Origin: Chloroflexota bacterium
Lineage (GTDB): Bacteria > Chloroflexota > Anaerolineae > Aggregatilineales > UBA2796
Direction of reading: 5' to 3'
Length of the DNA stretch: 47,769 bases
NCBI GenBank assembly: GCA_021325095.1
Contig: JAJPHV010000099.1
Location: forward strand, 1-47,769
Under the pieces are notes generated by a model, which did not search any database, had not been told where the DNA came from, and saw only the letters and a list, made by a program, of their open reading frames with translations. The translations under genes were made by a program, and so were the position numbers. Every line of letters begins with the position of its first letter. Position 1 is the stretch's first letter. Shown here piece by piece: positions 24,677-32,384 of the stretch.

Positions 24677-26920
24677 TCAGGATCGATCTATGAGCTTGCG
24701 CCCACCCCATTCCCCGCTGTTGCTTGTGCCAACGAAGCCCATCAAGATGGGCGATCCGATAGCCGCTTCGCCCAGTTCCAGCGCTTTCCGCCAGTATTTC
24801 GCGGCCTTCGTGTAATCCTCCTGCAAGGTCGCCACAAAGCCAAGCTGCCAGTAGGCCATCTGCTGCGAATACTTGAAGTTGATGTCTTGGGCTTCGCGCA
24901 GACCGCGTTCGATCCATTCCATTGCCTGGTCAAACTCGCGCCGGGCAATCGCCAGCAAGCCCATGACTTCGATGCAAAATACGCTCTCCGACCACTTGTC
25001 CCCGTTTTTCTCGAATCTGTCCAGCGCTTCCCGTGCCAGACGTTCCGCCGTCTGTAAATCGGCGTCCATAATTGCACGGATGGTCAGGAACTGTTTTGCT
25101 TTGGCAATGGCCCACTGGTCATCGATACGAGTCGCAACCTCAAGGCACTCCTGCGCGGCTGCCAGCGCCATATCGACCTCGTTGACCTGGCTGGCCGTAA
25201 TGAAAAGGCTGATTAAGGGCACAATCATCAATTCATCGTAACCGCGCACGTGCTCAATAATGCCGATGCCTTCTTGCGCCAGCACGAAACCCTTTCGAGG
25301 CCCCCCAATAATACGATAACCACCTGCCAGATAATACAACCCCTGGACGGCCAGCAACCAACCCAGGACAGCCTGCGCGTCTTCAGTATTGGCCCGGCGC
25401 GCGACCTCCGCAGCACGCTCGAAAAGTTCGATGCCCGCCAGGTACCAGCCACGTATGTCGTAGACGACCCAGAAGCTGTGCAGGAATTTTCGCAGTTCGA
25501 TCAGATTGCCAGCCTCAATCCAGTAATCCCAGGCAGCACGGACATTATCCAGGTCATTCTCAATTTCCAGCAGAGCCGTTTTCTGTCGCTGGCCCTTCAT
25601 TTGAGGCCAGCGCTCGGCCATGAAATCCGCAAAATAGCGTGCGTGCGCTTCGCGCGTCGGGGCCGCTTCGCCAGAACTGATCAGGTGTTCTTCGGCATAC
25701 TGGCGGAGCAACTCGTGCATTCCGAAGCGCCCGCTGCTGGGGTCATACCGCAGCAGCGACTTGGTAACCAGGGCCTGTAGGGTTCGCAGTCCGACACCGG
25801 TGACGGCTGCCGCGCCCTCGCGGGTGAATCCACCCCGAAAAACCGATAACCTTCGGAAGGCAGCTTTTTCGGCATCAGTTAACAAATTCCAGGAACGGGC
25901 GAATGAGGCCCGCATACTGGATTGGCTGTCCGGCTGATCGCGCAATTCCGCTTCCAGAATGTCCAGGCTGCGCTCGATCTCGTTGGCGATTTCTTGGGGT
26001 GAGAGGACATCCACCCAGGTCGCCGCCAGTTCGATGCCGAGCGGCATTCCTTCGACCAACTGACAGATACGCGCCGCGTGATGGAGTGTCTCCGCGTTTA
26101 GCTTCAGACCGGGCACGATGGCCTGTACGCGCTGCTCAAACAACTCCACCGCCTCTGAGCGTGCGGAGCCGGGAGCGTCGCCATCGGTGAGCGACAGACC
26201 ACCAATGGGATAGCTGACCTCGCCATACAGGCTCAAGCGCTCGCGCGACGTGGCGAGAATGTGCACGCTGGGGGCTGCTTGCAGGATATGCGTCACCAAT
26301 TCCGCGCCGTCCAGAAGATGCTCAAAATTGTCCAGTACCAGCAGCAGCGACTTGTTGCGAAAGTGATCCAGCAACTGTTGCAGCGGTTCTGCCTGTGGAA
26401 AGAACTGCACTTCCAGGTGCTCGGCGATGGCCCAAAGCAGTTTGTCCGGGGTAACGATGGGCGCCAGAGGAACCCAAAAAACGCCGTCGCCGAACCGGGG
26501 TAGCACCTCACGCGCCACCTCGATAGCCAGCCGGGTTTTGCCGCAGCCCGCCAGCCCCGTGATGGACAGCAAGCGTGCCTTATTCAATAAATGGGCGACC
26601 TCCGCCAGTTCACGCTGGCGACCCACAAAGGAAGTCATCTGTGTGGGGAGGTTATGAGGAGGTAGAACTGTCTTCTCTGCCGCCGCTTGAACACCATCAG
26701 CGAACACATCCAGCGACTTTACATGCGCGGCGGCTTCAGTACGGTTACGAACGCCAAGCTTGCTGTAGATTTGCTTGTTGTACCACTTTACGGTCTCTGG
26801 CGACAGCGTGAGTTTCTGAGCAATTTCGCGGTCAGATAACCCCTCGGCAATCAGGTGCAGAATATCCAACTCACGGGTCGTAAGCGGTTCGGCTAGGGGG
26901 ATATGATGCAGACCATCCAC
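24677..26920 (-). CDS. LuxR-type regulator with STAND/NB-ARC ATPase and TPR
   Basis: A 747-residue regulator with an unusual order. A LuxR/GerE helix-turn-helix is at the N terminus (residues 13-65: LTTRELDILHLIAEGLSDRE ... VKWYNKQIYSKLGV). An NB-ARC-type NTPase follows with P-loop GLAGCGKTR (122-130) and Walker B LLLVLDNFEHLLD, then GMPLGIELAATW. The C-terminal half is TPR-like helices, ending SGEWGGRKLIDRS. In MalT/LAL regulators the HTH is C-terminal. STAND proteins switch by ATP-dependent oligomerisation after signal binding to the repeats. It is divergent from the small Cys-rich gene and the flavin oxidoreductase, its likely targets, with a perfect 20-bp palindrome between them. Confidence 0.9.
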   Translation of the reverse strand: MDGLHHIPLAEPLTTRELDILHLIAEGLSDREIAQKLTLSPETVKWYNKQIYSKLGVRNRTEAAAHVKSLDVFADGVQAAAEKTVLPPHNLPTQMTSFVGRQRELAEVAHLLNKARLLSITGLAGCGKTRLAIEVAREVLPRFGDGVFWVPLAPIVTPDKLLWAIAEHLEVQFFPQAEPLQQLLDHFRNKSLLLVLDNFEHLLDGAELVTHILQAAPSVHILATSRERLSLYGEVSYPIGGLSLTDGDAPGSARSEAVELFEQRVQAIVPGLKLNAETLHHAARICQLVEGMPLGIELAATWVDVLSPQEIANEIERSLDILEAELRDQPDSQSSMRASFARSWNLLTDAEKAAFRRLSVFRGGFTREGAAAVTGVGLRTLQALVTKSLLRYDPSSGRFGMHELLRQYAEEHLISSGEAAPTREAHARYFADFMAERWPQMKGQRQKTALLEIENDLDNVRAAWDYWIEAGNLIELRKFLHSFWVVYDIRGWYLAGIELFERAAEVARRANTEDAQAVLGWLLAVQGLYYLAGGYRIIGGPRKGFVLAQEGIGIIEHVRGYDELMIVPLISLFITASQVNEVDMALAAAQECLEVATRIDDQWAIAKAKQFLTIRAIMDADLQTAERLAREALDRFEKNGDKWSESVFCIEVMGLLAIARREFDQAMEWIERGLREAQDINFKYSQQMAYWQLGFVATLQEDYTKAAKYWRKALELGEAAIGSPILMGFVGTSNSGEWGGRKLIDRS

Positions 26921-27031
26921 GCCTTCATTACCTGGTAATACTATCGCTTACTGAACTTCTCAGGTGTTTAGATGACTATACTCATGCCCCCCCTTCGTGT
27001 CAAACGCATCCCCCTGCAAATTCCCCCCATC

Positions 27032-27051
27032 CGAGTGGTGACAACCACTCG
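27032..27051. promoter_or_regulatory. Perfect 20-bp palindrome, operator candidate
   Basis: CGAGTGGTGACAACCACTCG has 8-bp arms and a 4-nt centre. It lies in the divergent region between the LuxR/STAND gene and the small Cys-rich gene, the expected place for a LuxR-type dimer site. Confidence 0.5.
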
Positions 27052-27155
27052 AACGAGCACATACACTAAGGACAGGTCTCCAATGGGAAACATTCACACC
27101 GTTTTTGCCGGCACATCGTGAGAACTACCTGCATAACACGGAGAAAGGAGGAATC

Positions 27156-27401
27156 TTGCACAGGCACCAGGTAATCACTTCGGATTGCGTGGGAAGTTGG
27201 GAACAGCGGTTTTGCGATACGTCCTTCTGCACGCAAAGCATTCTTTATGTGCAGAAAAGCGGTGAAGACCCCGAGCTGTGGAAAGTAGCAGTGAATCCGG
27301 GTGAAACCGTGTGGCTGGTTGCCGCCGTCGCTCCAATTTGCCCTTTTTGCGGGGGCAAGCTATCGCCGCTGGCAACCAACATGCTCACGTTTGAAATGTA
27401 G
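27156..27401 (+). CDS. Small Cys-rich zinc-ribbon-like protein
   Basis: An 81-residue protein from a TTG start with an excellent ribosome site, AAAGGAGG at 27144-27151. Cysteines cluster as CVGSWEQRFCDTSFC near the N terminus and as the treble/zinc-ribbon knuckle CPFCGGKL near the C terminus (WLVAAVAPICPFCGGKLSP). A longer ATG frame from 27105 exists, but its first 17 codons have no ribosome site. Metal binding is likely, the role unknown. It is 40 bp upstream of the flavin oxidoreductase and probably in the same transcript. Confidence 0.6.
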   Translation: MHRHQVITSDCVGSWEQRFCDTSFCTQSILYVQKSGEDPELWKVAVNPGETVWLVAAVAPICPFCGGKLSPLATNMLTFEM

Positions 27402-27441
27402 GGCCAATCTATTCAACGAACAGTTCCAGGGAGGGACAGTT

Positions 27442-28827
27442 ATGGTCGCAATGGATCAGACAGCCGTCGATACGTTGAAAGCCTCGGTACGTGGTCAGGT
27501 GATCCGTGACGGTGACGCAGATTATGAGGCCGCTCGCAAGATTTATAATGGGATGATTGACCGCCGGCCCGCGCTGATTGTTCGCTGCGTCGATGTCGCC
27601 GACGTGATCGCCTCGGTCAATTACGCCCGCGAACAAAAGCTCCCGCTGGCTATTCGCGGCGGCGGCCACAACGGCCCCGGCTTGAGCCTGGTCGATGATG
27701 GGCTGGTGATCGACCTGTCGCGGATGAAGGGCATCCGGGTTGATGAGAAAGCGCGCACGGTGCGCGTCGAGGGTGGCTGCACCTGGGGCGACGTAGATCA
27801 CGCCACGCACCCGTTTGGGCTGGCCGTGCCCAGCGGCTTCATCTCCACTACCGGCGTCGGCGGTCTGACGCTCGGCGGTGGTGTGGGCTACCTGACGCGC
27901 AGGTATGGCCTGACGATAGATAACCTGCTGGCGGTGGACGTGGTGCTCGCCGATGGGCGACTGGTCACGGCCAGTGCGGACGAGAACGCCGACCTCTACT
28001 GGGCGCTGCGCGGCGGCGGCGGCAACTTCGGCGTCGTCACGTCCTTCTTGTTCAAACTGAACCCGGTCAATATGGTCTACGGCGGCCCGATCTTCTATCC
28101 GCTGGAGGCAGCGCCAACGGTCATGAAGCGCTGGCGCGACTTCATCAAGAGTGCCTCTCCGGACATCAACGGCTGGGTCGGTTTTCACTATGTGCCGCCC
28201 GTGCCCATGTTCCCACAGGAACACCACTTTAAGAAGGTATGCATCATCACCTGGTGCTACACCGGTGACATGGATCGGGCCGAGGAAGTTTTCAAGCCGA
28301 TTCGCCAGTTCGGGACATCAATCATGGACTTCGCCGGCCCGATCCCCTGGCCCGCTTTACAGAGTCTGTTCGATGCGCTCTACCCACCCGGCTTGCAGTG
28401 GTACTGGCGCACCGATCTTTTCAACGAGATCAGCGATCAGGTCATTGAGCAGCACATGAAGTTCGGGGCACAGCTTCCAACCGGGCATTCGGCCATGCAC
28501 TTGTATCCAATCAATGGCGCTGCCAGCCGCGTCGGCAAAAATGACACGGCGTGGAGCTACCGGGATGCCAATTTCGTCGAGGTGATCGTCGGCGTGGACC
28601 CCGATCCCGCGAACAACCCGAAAATGATCCAGTGGGCGCGGGATTATTGGGAAGCACTGCATCCCTATTCAGCGGGCGGGGCCTACATCAACATGATGAT
28701 GGAAGAAGGCGAGGAGCGTATCAAAGCGGCTTACCGGGACAACTACCCGAAACTCGCCGCCGTCAAAGCCAAGTACGATCCGAACAACCTGTTCCACGTC
28801 AACCAGAACATCAAGCCCCAACCATAG
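27442..28827 (+). CDS. FAD-linked oxidoreductase, berberine-bridge type
   Basis: A 461-residue oxidase of the PCMH/VAO superfamily. The FAD domain shows IRGGGHNGPGLSLVDDGLVI (residues 71-90), in which His76 is the expected site of 8-alpha-histidyl FAD linkage, and GGLTLGGGVGYLTRRYGL. The Cys used for the second covalent bond in plant berberine-bridge enzymes is not seen, so attachment is probably single. The C-terminal BBE motif (YPKLAAVKAKYDPNNLFHVN) is complete. Relatives include 6-hydroxynicotine oxidase and sugar oxidases; the substrate cannot be predicted. The ATG at 27442 has GGGAGGG upstream. It is co-directional with the small Cys-rich gene and divergent from the regulator. Confidence 0.92.
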   Translation: MVAMDQTAVDTLKASVRGQVIRDGDADYEAARKIYNGMIDRRPALIVRCVDVADVIASVNYAREQKLPLAIRGGGHNGPGLSLVDDGLVIDLSRMKGIRVDEKARTVRVEGGCTWGDVDHATHPFGLAVPSGFISTTGVGGLTLGGGVGYLTRRYGLTIDNLLAVDVVLADGRLVTASADENADLYWALRGGGGNFGVVTSFLFKLNPVNMVYGGPIFYPLEAAPTVMKRWRDFIKSASPDINGWVGFHYVPPVPMFPQEHHFKKVCIITWCYTGDMDRAEEVFKPIRQFGTSIMDFAGPIPWPALQSLFDALYPPGLQWYWRTDLFNEISDQVIEQHMKFGAQLPTGHSAMHLYPINGAASRVGKNDTAWSYRDANFVEVIVGVDPDPANNPKMIQWARDYWEALHPYSAGGAYINMMMEEGEERIKAAYRDNYPKLAAVKAKYDPNNLFHVNQNIKPQP

Positions 28828-28861
28828 GGCGGAGCGGCATTGGCCCTGGACATGAGGTCTT

Positions 28862-28893
28862 CATACGGCGTCGAAGTGCTCAGACGCCGTATG
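28862..28893. terminator. Bidirectional hairpin between convergent genes
   Basis: CATACGGCGTC (28862-28872) pairs perfectly with GACGCCGTATG (28883-28893) over a 10-nt loop. It lies between the convergent flavin oxidoreductase and FGE-like genes. No strong T-run follows on either side. Confidence 0.55.
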
Positions 28894-28950
28894 TTGATCC
28901 CGGCAATTCTGCGATTGAGGGACAATAATTCCGATGGCGGAGCGTCCACG

Positions 28951-30150
28951 CTATCTGAGGAACCCGTTGCGCACCAGGAAGGCGTATAGCGTTGGTTCGT
29001 CAGCCTCGTGGAGCATCGAGCCGCGATCCGTATTCCGCAGGCGGGACAGATCGGCGGCGTCGGGGGGTGTGATCGGATCGAGGCTCCCGTACTCCGCGAC
29101 CACAAAGGTCGGGACGGTGCGCGACCCAAGCCAGTTATCAAGACGGGCGGCGGCTTCGTCGCTCAGGTCGATATTGACCTGGCGGTACGGCACGTTCCAA
29201 GCGCGCAGCCAGGGCCTGGCGAGGTGGAGATCGGCGCAGAACGTCGAGCGCCCGTAGACAACCAGATCGTGCGCCGGACGTGCTGCGGCGGGTGGGCGGT
29301 TGCCGCCTGCCGCCAACCGGAACCCGGTAGTCATGTCGCTGTAGGTCGGCGCATACAGGTAGCGCGTTGTCACGCGGTTAGCATATTTGCCGTCGCTCCA
29401 ATTGCCGCCGCGCAGGATGCGCTTTTCCGGTGCGTAGAGGTCTTCGCGTCCATCGTCTGGGTCGTAGGGATAGAGCTTAAAGGCGCTGCTCGTCCATTCC
29501 CAGACCTGGCCGAGCATGTCTGCGTGGCCGAACGGGCCATCACCTGCCGGGCTGTACGATCCCACATGCACAGGTTTGCCCTGCGACTTGTGCGTATCGT
29601 CGCAAAAGCCGCTGTTCAATCTGTCCGGGTCCCAGGCTCCACCCCAGGGGTATAACGAGCGCGTGTTGGTGCCGCGCGCCGCCCATTCCCATTCGGCTTC
29701 GGTGGGCAGCCGCACGTTCAGCCCGGTTTCGAGCGATACCCAGCGCGCCACTGCCATCGCCTCGTACCAGCTGACGCCGACCACAGGCTGCTCGTCGTCC
29801 GCGAAACGCGGGTTGCCCCAGAAGCCAGGCCGGGTGCGCGCGCTGGCAAGCCGCCATGCCCAGCCTTCGGGCGTCCACAAGAGCGGGTTGTCGTAACCGC
29901 CGGCTGCCATAAACTGCGCATACAGGGCATTCGTGACCGGGTAGCGGGCCAGCTCAAAGGCGTCGATGCTGACCTGGTGAAATGGCGTCTCCCGGCAGAA
30001 AAAGTCGCCCCAGACCTTGCCGTAAGCGTTCACAAAGCGCTCGGCCACCTTGTCCTCAAGACCGAGGTTGGCTGTTCCGGCGGGCACAGGCAAGAAATTC
30101 AAGTGTTCAAGCAAAGATGCTTTCGTGCCGGTGGGCTTCTCACTGACCAC
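28951..30150 (-). CDS. FGE-fold (SUMF1) domain fused to glutaredoxin-like domain
   Basis: A 399-residue fusion. Residues about 20-282 are a formylglycine-generating-enzyme fold: GDFFCRETPFHQVSIDAFEL, PVVGVSWYEAMAVARW, RLPTEAEWEWAARG, and GQVWEWTSS ... ILRGGNWSDGKYANRV ... TGFRLA. The two copper-binding Cys found in the RGG-S-C-x-x-x-x-C region of active FGEs are absent, so sulfatase activation is unlikely. Residues about 294-399 look like glutaredoxin/thioredoxin (DLVVYGRSTFCADLHLARPW, cis-Pro loop RTVPTFV), with a single Cys305, i.e. a monothiol type. The start is GTG with AGGAAGG upstream. It follows the DprE2-like gene by 66 bp. Confidence 0.8.
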   Translation of the reverse strand: MVSEKPTGTKASLLEHLNFLPVPAGTANLGLEDKVAERFVNAYGKVWGDFFCRETPFHQVSIDAFELARYPVTNALYAQFMAAGGYDNPLLWTPEGWAWRLASARTRPGFWGNPRFADDEQPVVGVSWYEAMAVARWVSLETGLNVRLPTEAEWEWAARGTNTRSLYPWGGAWDPDRLNSGFCDDTHKSQGKPVHVGSYSPAGDGPFGHADMLGQVWEWTSSAFKLYPYDPDDGREDLYAPEKRILRGGNWSDGKYANRVTTRYLYAPTYSDMTTGFRLAAGGNRPPAAARPAHDLVVYGRSTFCADLHLARPWLRAWNVPYRQVNIDLSDEAAARLDNWLGSRTVPTFVVAEYGSLDPITPPDAADLSRLRNTDRGSMLHEADEPTLYAFLVRNGFLR

Positions 30151-30216
30151 GACGCTGCCTTCCTGCGGATTGTAGGCCTTCTTTACGGCTTCTTGACGCC
30201 ATGTGCGTGGGGAAAC

Positions 30217-30951
30217 TTACAGCGACAGCTTCTTGAAGATCGCTTCGGGAATATTCCGGATGATGAGCATGATCCACCACCAGAACCAGGGCACGTAGAC
30301 CACCGACTCGCCTCTGAGCATGGCCGTGTAAATGCGCCTGCCTACAGGCGCAGGTTTGGCAAAGAGCGGATTCTTCTTCAGGTGGGCAGTCATGGGTGTA
30401 TCCACAAAGCCCGGTTTGATGGTCACGACGACCACACCCGACTTGCTCAGGCGGTTGCGAAGGCCCTGCGCAAAGAGGCTGACCGCGCCTTTGGCTGCGC
30501 CGTAGACGTAGTTGCTGCCCCGCCCGCGATCTCCGGCAACAGACGAGATCACCGCCAGACAACCCCGTTTTTGCGCTTCAAAAACGTTGGCGAGCCGGGT
30601 CATCAGGGCCATGTAACTGATCGCATTCGTCGTGAACTCATCCAGCATATACGGCACGTCGGCCTGTGCCCTTTGCTGATCGCCAAGCGTGCCGTGCGCG
30701 ATCAGGGCTGCATCCAGTCCGCCCAGCGCCCTGATCGCCGCGTCGATGACTTCTTCGTGGCGTTCCAGTTGGTTCAGATTGACAGCGAACGTCTCGATGC
30801 GCGTTGCGCCGCGCACCCTGAGATCGTCGCAGACCACGTTCAGCTTGTCGGCGCTCCTCCCGACCAGGAACAGTTCTGCCCCGTCCGCCGCGAAGTGTTT
30901 GGCCGTCTCGTGCGCGATGGCCGAAGTTGCGCCCAGAATGAGCACTTTCAT
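30217..30951 (-). CDS. DprE2-like short-chain dehydrogenase
   Basis: A 244-residue SDR. The NAD(P) motif is GATSAIA (7-13) with active-site residues Ser137 (AVISSVAG), Tyr150 and Lys154 (YVYGAAK). The hydrophobic C terminus VYVPWFWWWIMLIIRNIPEA would hold it at the membrane, as in DprE2. DprE2 reduces the keto-ribofuranosyl lipid made by DprE1 to arabinofuranose in mycobacteria. The ATG at 30951 overlaps the stop of the DprE1-like gene by 4 nt (ATGA), which strongly supports a two-step epimerase. The sugar and lipid here are unproven; related pairs act on other polyprenyl-phosphate sugars. Confidence 0.85.
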   Translation of the reverse strand: MKVLILGATSAIAHETAKHFAADGAELFLVGRSADKLNVVCDDLRVRGATRIETFAVNLNQLERHEEVIDAAIRALGGLDAALIAHGTLGDQQRAQADVPYMLDEFTTNAISYMALMTRLANVFEAQKRGCLAVISSVAGDRGRGSNYVYGAAKGAVSLFAQGLRNRLSKSGVVVVTIKPGFVDTPMTAHLKKNPLFAKPAPVGRRIYTAMLRGESVVYVPWFWWWIMLIIRNIPEAIFKKLSL

Positions 30952-32315
30952 CGTGAGGTATCCTGTGTGCAATCCTTCGCTGTCACGCGCCGCCAGAAGC
31001 TCGACGAAAACCTGGGATCAATGTACCTGGCGAAGTCGCGCCACTGTGGGAAATAGGCCTGGAAGCTCTCGGCGGACATGCGCGCATCTTTGGCCGGGTA
31101 GACCGCCCCGCACACATCGCGCACGATCCGGTCAAGCCTCTCCAGCAGGCGCAGCGTGCTTTCGCCCCGAAAGGCAAAGTCCAGCGCCAGCGTGACGCCC
31201 GGACGCGGGAAGGACAGCATCCCCGGAGACTGAATGTTGCCAAAGGTTTTGAGCACGGCCAGGAAAGAACCTTCGCCGGATTGGCCGATCTGCTGCAAGA
31301 TTTCTTTGATGGCGTGGTGATTGTCATGATACGGCACGACGCACTGGTATTGCAGGAAGCCCTGTCGTCCATACATGCGGTTCCAGTTCTGGATCGAATC
31401 CAGCGGGTAGAAAAACGGATCGTAGTGGACGACCTTACCTGACCTCTTGCGCCACTGGGCATGGTACAGAAGGCTGTTGAAGGCTTTGATCGTCAAAGTG
31501 TTCAAAACGAACGGCGGCAGATCAAAGGGCACATTCAAGCGCGGTCTGGGTTTGATCGGCTTGCCGGGTAGGGGCCGCAGCCGGTCATGGTTGCCGCGCA
31601 TGAACAGGCCCCGCCCCAGGTGCTTCCCGCTGGCGAGGCAGTCCACCCAGGCGACGGTATATTCGTAATCCCGATCCGAGGACGCAGAGATGTCGAAAAA
31701 CTCGTCGATGGACGAGAACCGAATTTGCTCACGGGCGATGAACGGCCCAGGGATGGCTCGCAGCCGGAACTCGGCCCAGGTGATCAACCCGGTCAGGCCC
31801 AGGCCGCCAATCGTGGCGCGGAACAGGTCTGCATTTTCGTCCGGCGCACAGATCAGCCGCTCGCCGTTGGAGCGCAGCAGTTCAAAGCGGGTCACGTGGC
31901 AGCCAAACGTTCCGGCCTTGTGATGGTTCTTGCCGTGAATGTCGTTGGCAATGGCCCCACCCACCGAAACGAACTTCGTCCCCGGCGACACAGGCAGGAA
32001 CCAGCCGCGCGGCACGATCACGTCCAGGATATCCGCCAGCATCACGCCCGCCTCGCAGCGCAACAGACCTTGCTTCTCGTCAAAGTCCAGGAAGCGGCGC
32101 AGCGGCGTCGCATCGAGCAGTACCCCGCCCTCGTTCAGGCAGCTATCGCCGTAGCTACGCCCGTAGCCAACCGGCAGAATTGGCTGTTTGAACGCGGCCA
32201 GATCGGGGATTTCGTTCTGCCACAGGATGCTCCTGATAGTGGTATGGTTGACCTGCGGGTAGCGGCCCCACGATTGGTAGCGCCGCGTCCTTACCGGGCG
32301 TCCTGGATCGATCAA
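30948..32315 (-). CDS. DprE1-like FAD-dependent decaprenylphosphoryl-ribose oxidase
   Basis: A 455-residue FAD oxidase of the PCMH family. The N-terminal block QPILPVGYGRSYGDSCLNEG (residues 44-63) and SPGTKFVSVGGAIANDIHGKN followed by GTFGCHVTRFELLRSNGE are characteristic of DprE1, as is the C-terminal VYPAKDARMSAESFQAYFPQW. It would oxidise the 2'-hydroxyl of a polyprenyl-phosphoryl ribose, with the coupled SDR completing epimerisation to arabinose. No other arabinan genes lie next to it. The start is a TTG at 32315 with GGAG upstream. It is the first gene of the DprE1-DprE2-FGE unit and lies 69 bp from the dnaE 3' end on the same strand. Confidence 0.88.
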   Translation of the reverse strand: MIDPGRPVRTRRYQSWGRYPQVNHTTIRSILWQNEIPDLAAFKQPILPVGYGRSYGDSCLNEGGVLLDATPLRRFLDFDEKQGLLRCEAGVMLADILDVIVPRGWFLPVSPGTKFVSVGGAIANDIHGKNHHKAGTFGCHVTRFELLRSNGERLICAPDENADLFRATIGGLGLTGLITWAEFRLRAIPGPFIAREQIRFSSIDEFFDISASSDRDYEYTVAWVDCLASGKHLGRGLFMRGNHDRLRPLPGKPIKPRPRLNVPFDLPPFVLNTLTIKAFNSLLYHAQWRKRSGKVVHYDPFFYPLDSIQNWNRMYGRQGFLQYQCVVPYHDNHHAIKEILQQIGQSGEGSFLAVLKTFGNIQSPGMLSFPRPGVTLALDFAFRGESTLRLLERLDRIVRDVCGAVYPAKDARMSAESFQAYFPQWRDFARYIDPRFSSSFWRRVTAKDCTQDTSR

Positions 32316-32384
32316 TGAGCAAACTCCGTGTGAATGCTGATCAGGAAAAGTGTAACAGGATTTTTCGTGTGCCGCTCGTTTACC

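Noticed and set aside
28951..30150. Active formylglycine-generating enzyme for sulfatases
   Set aside because: The two Cys of the copper site are absent and no sulfatase gene is nearby.
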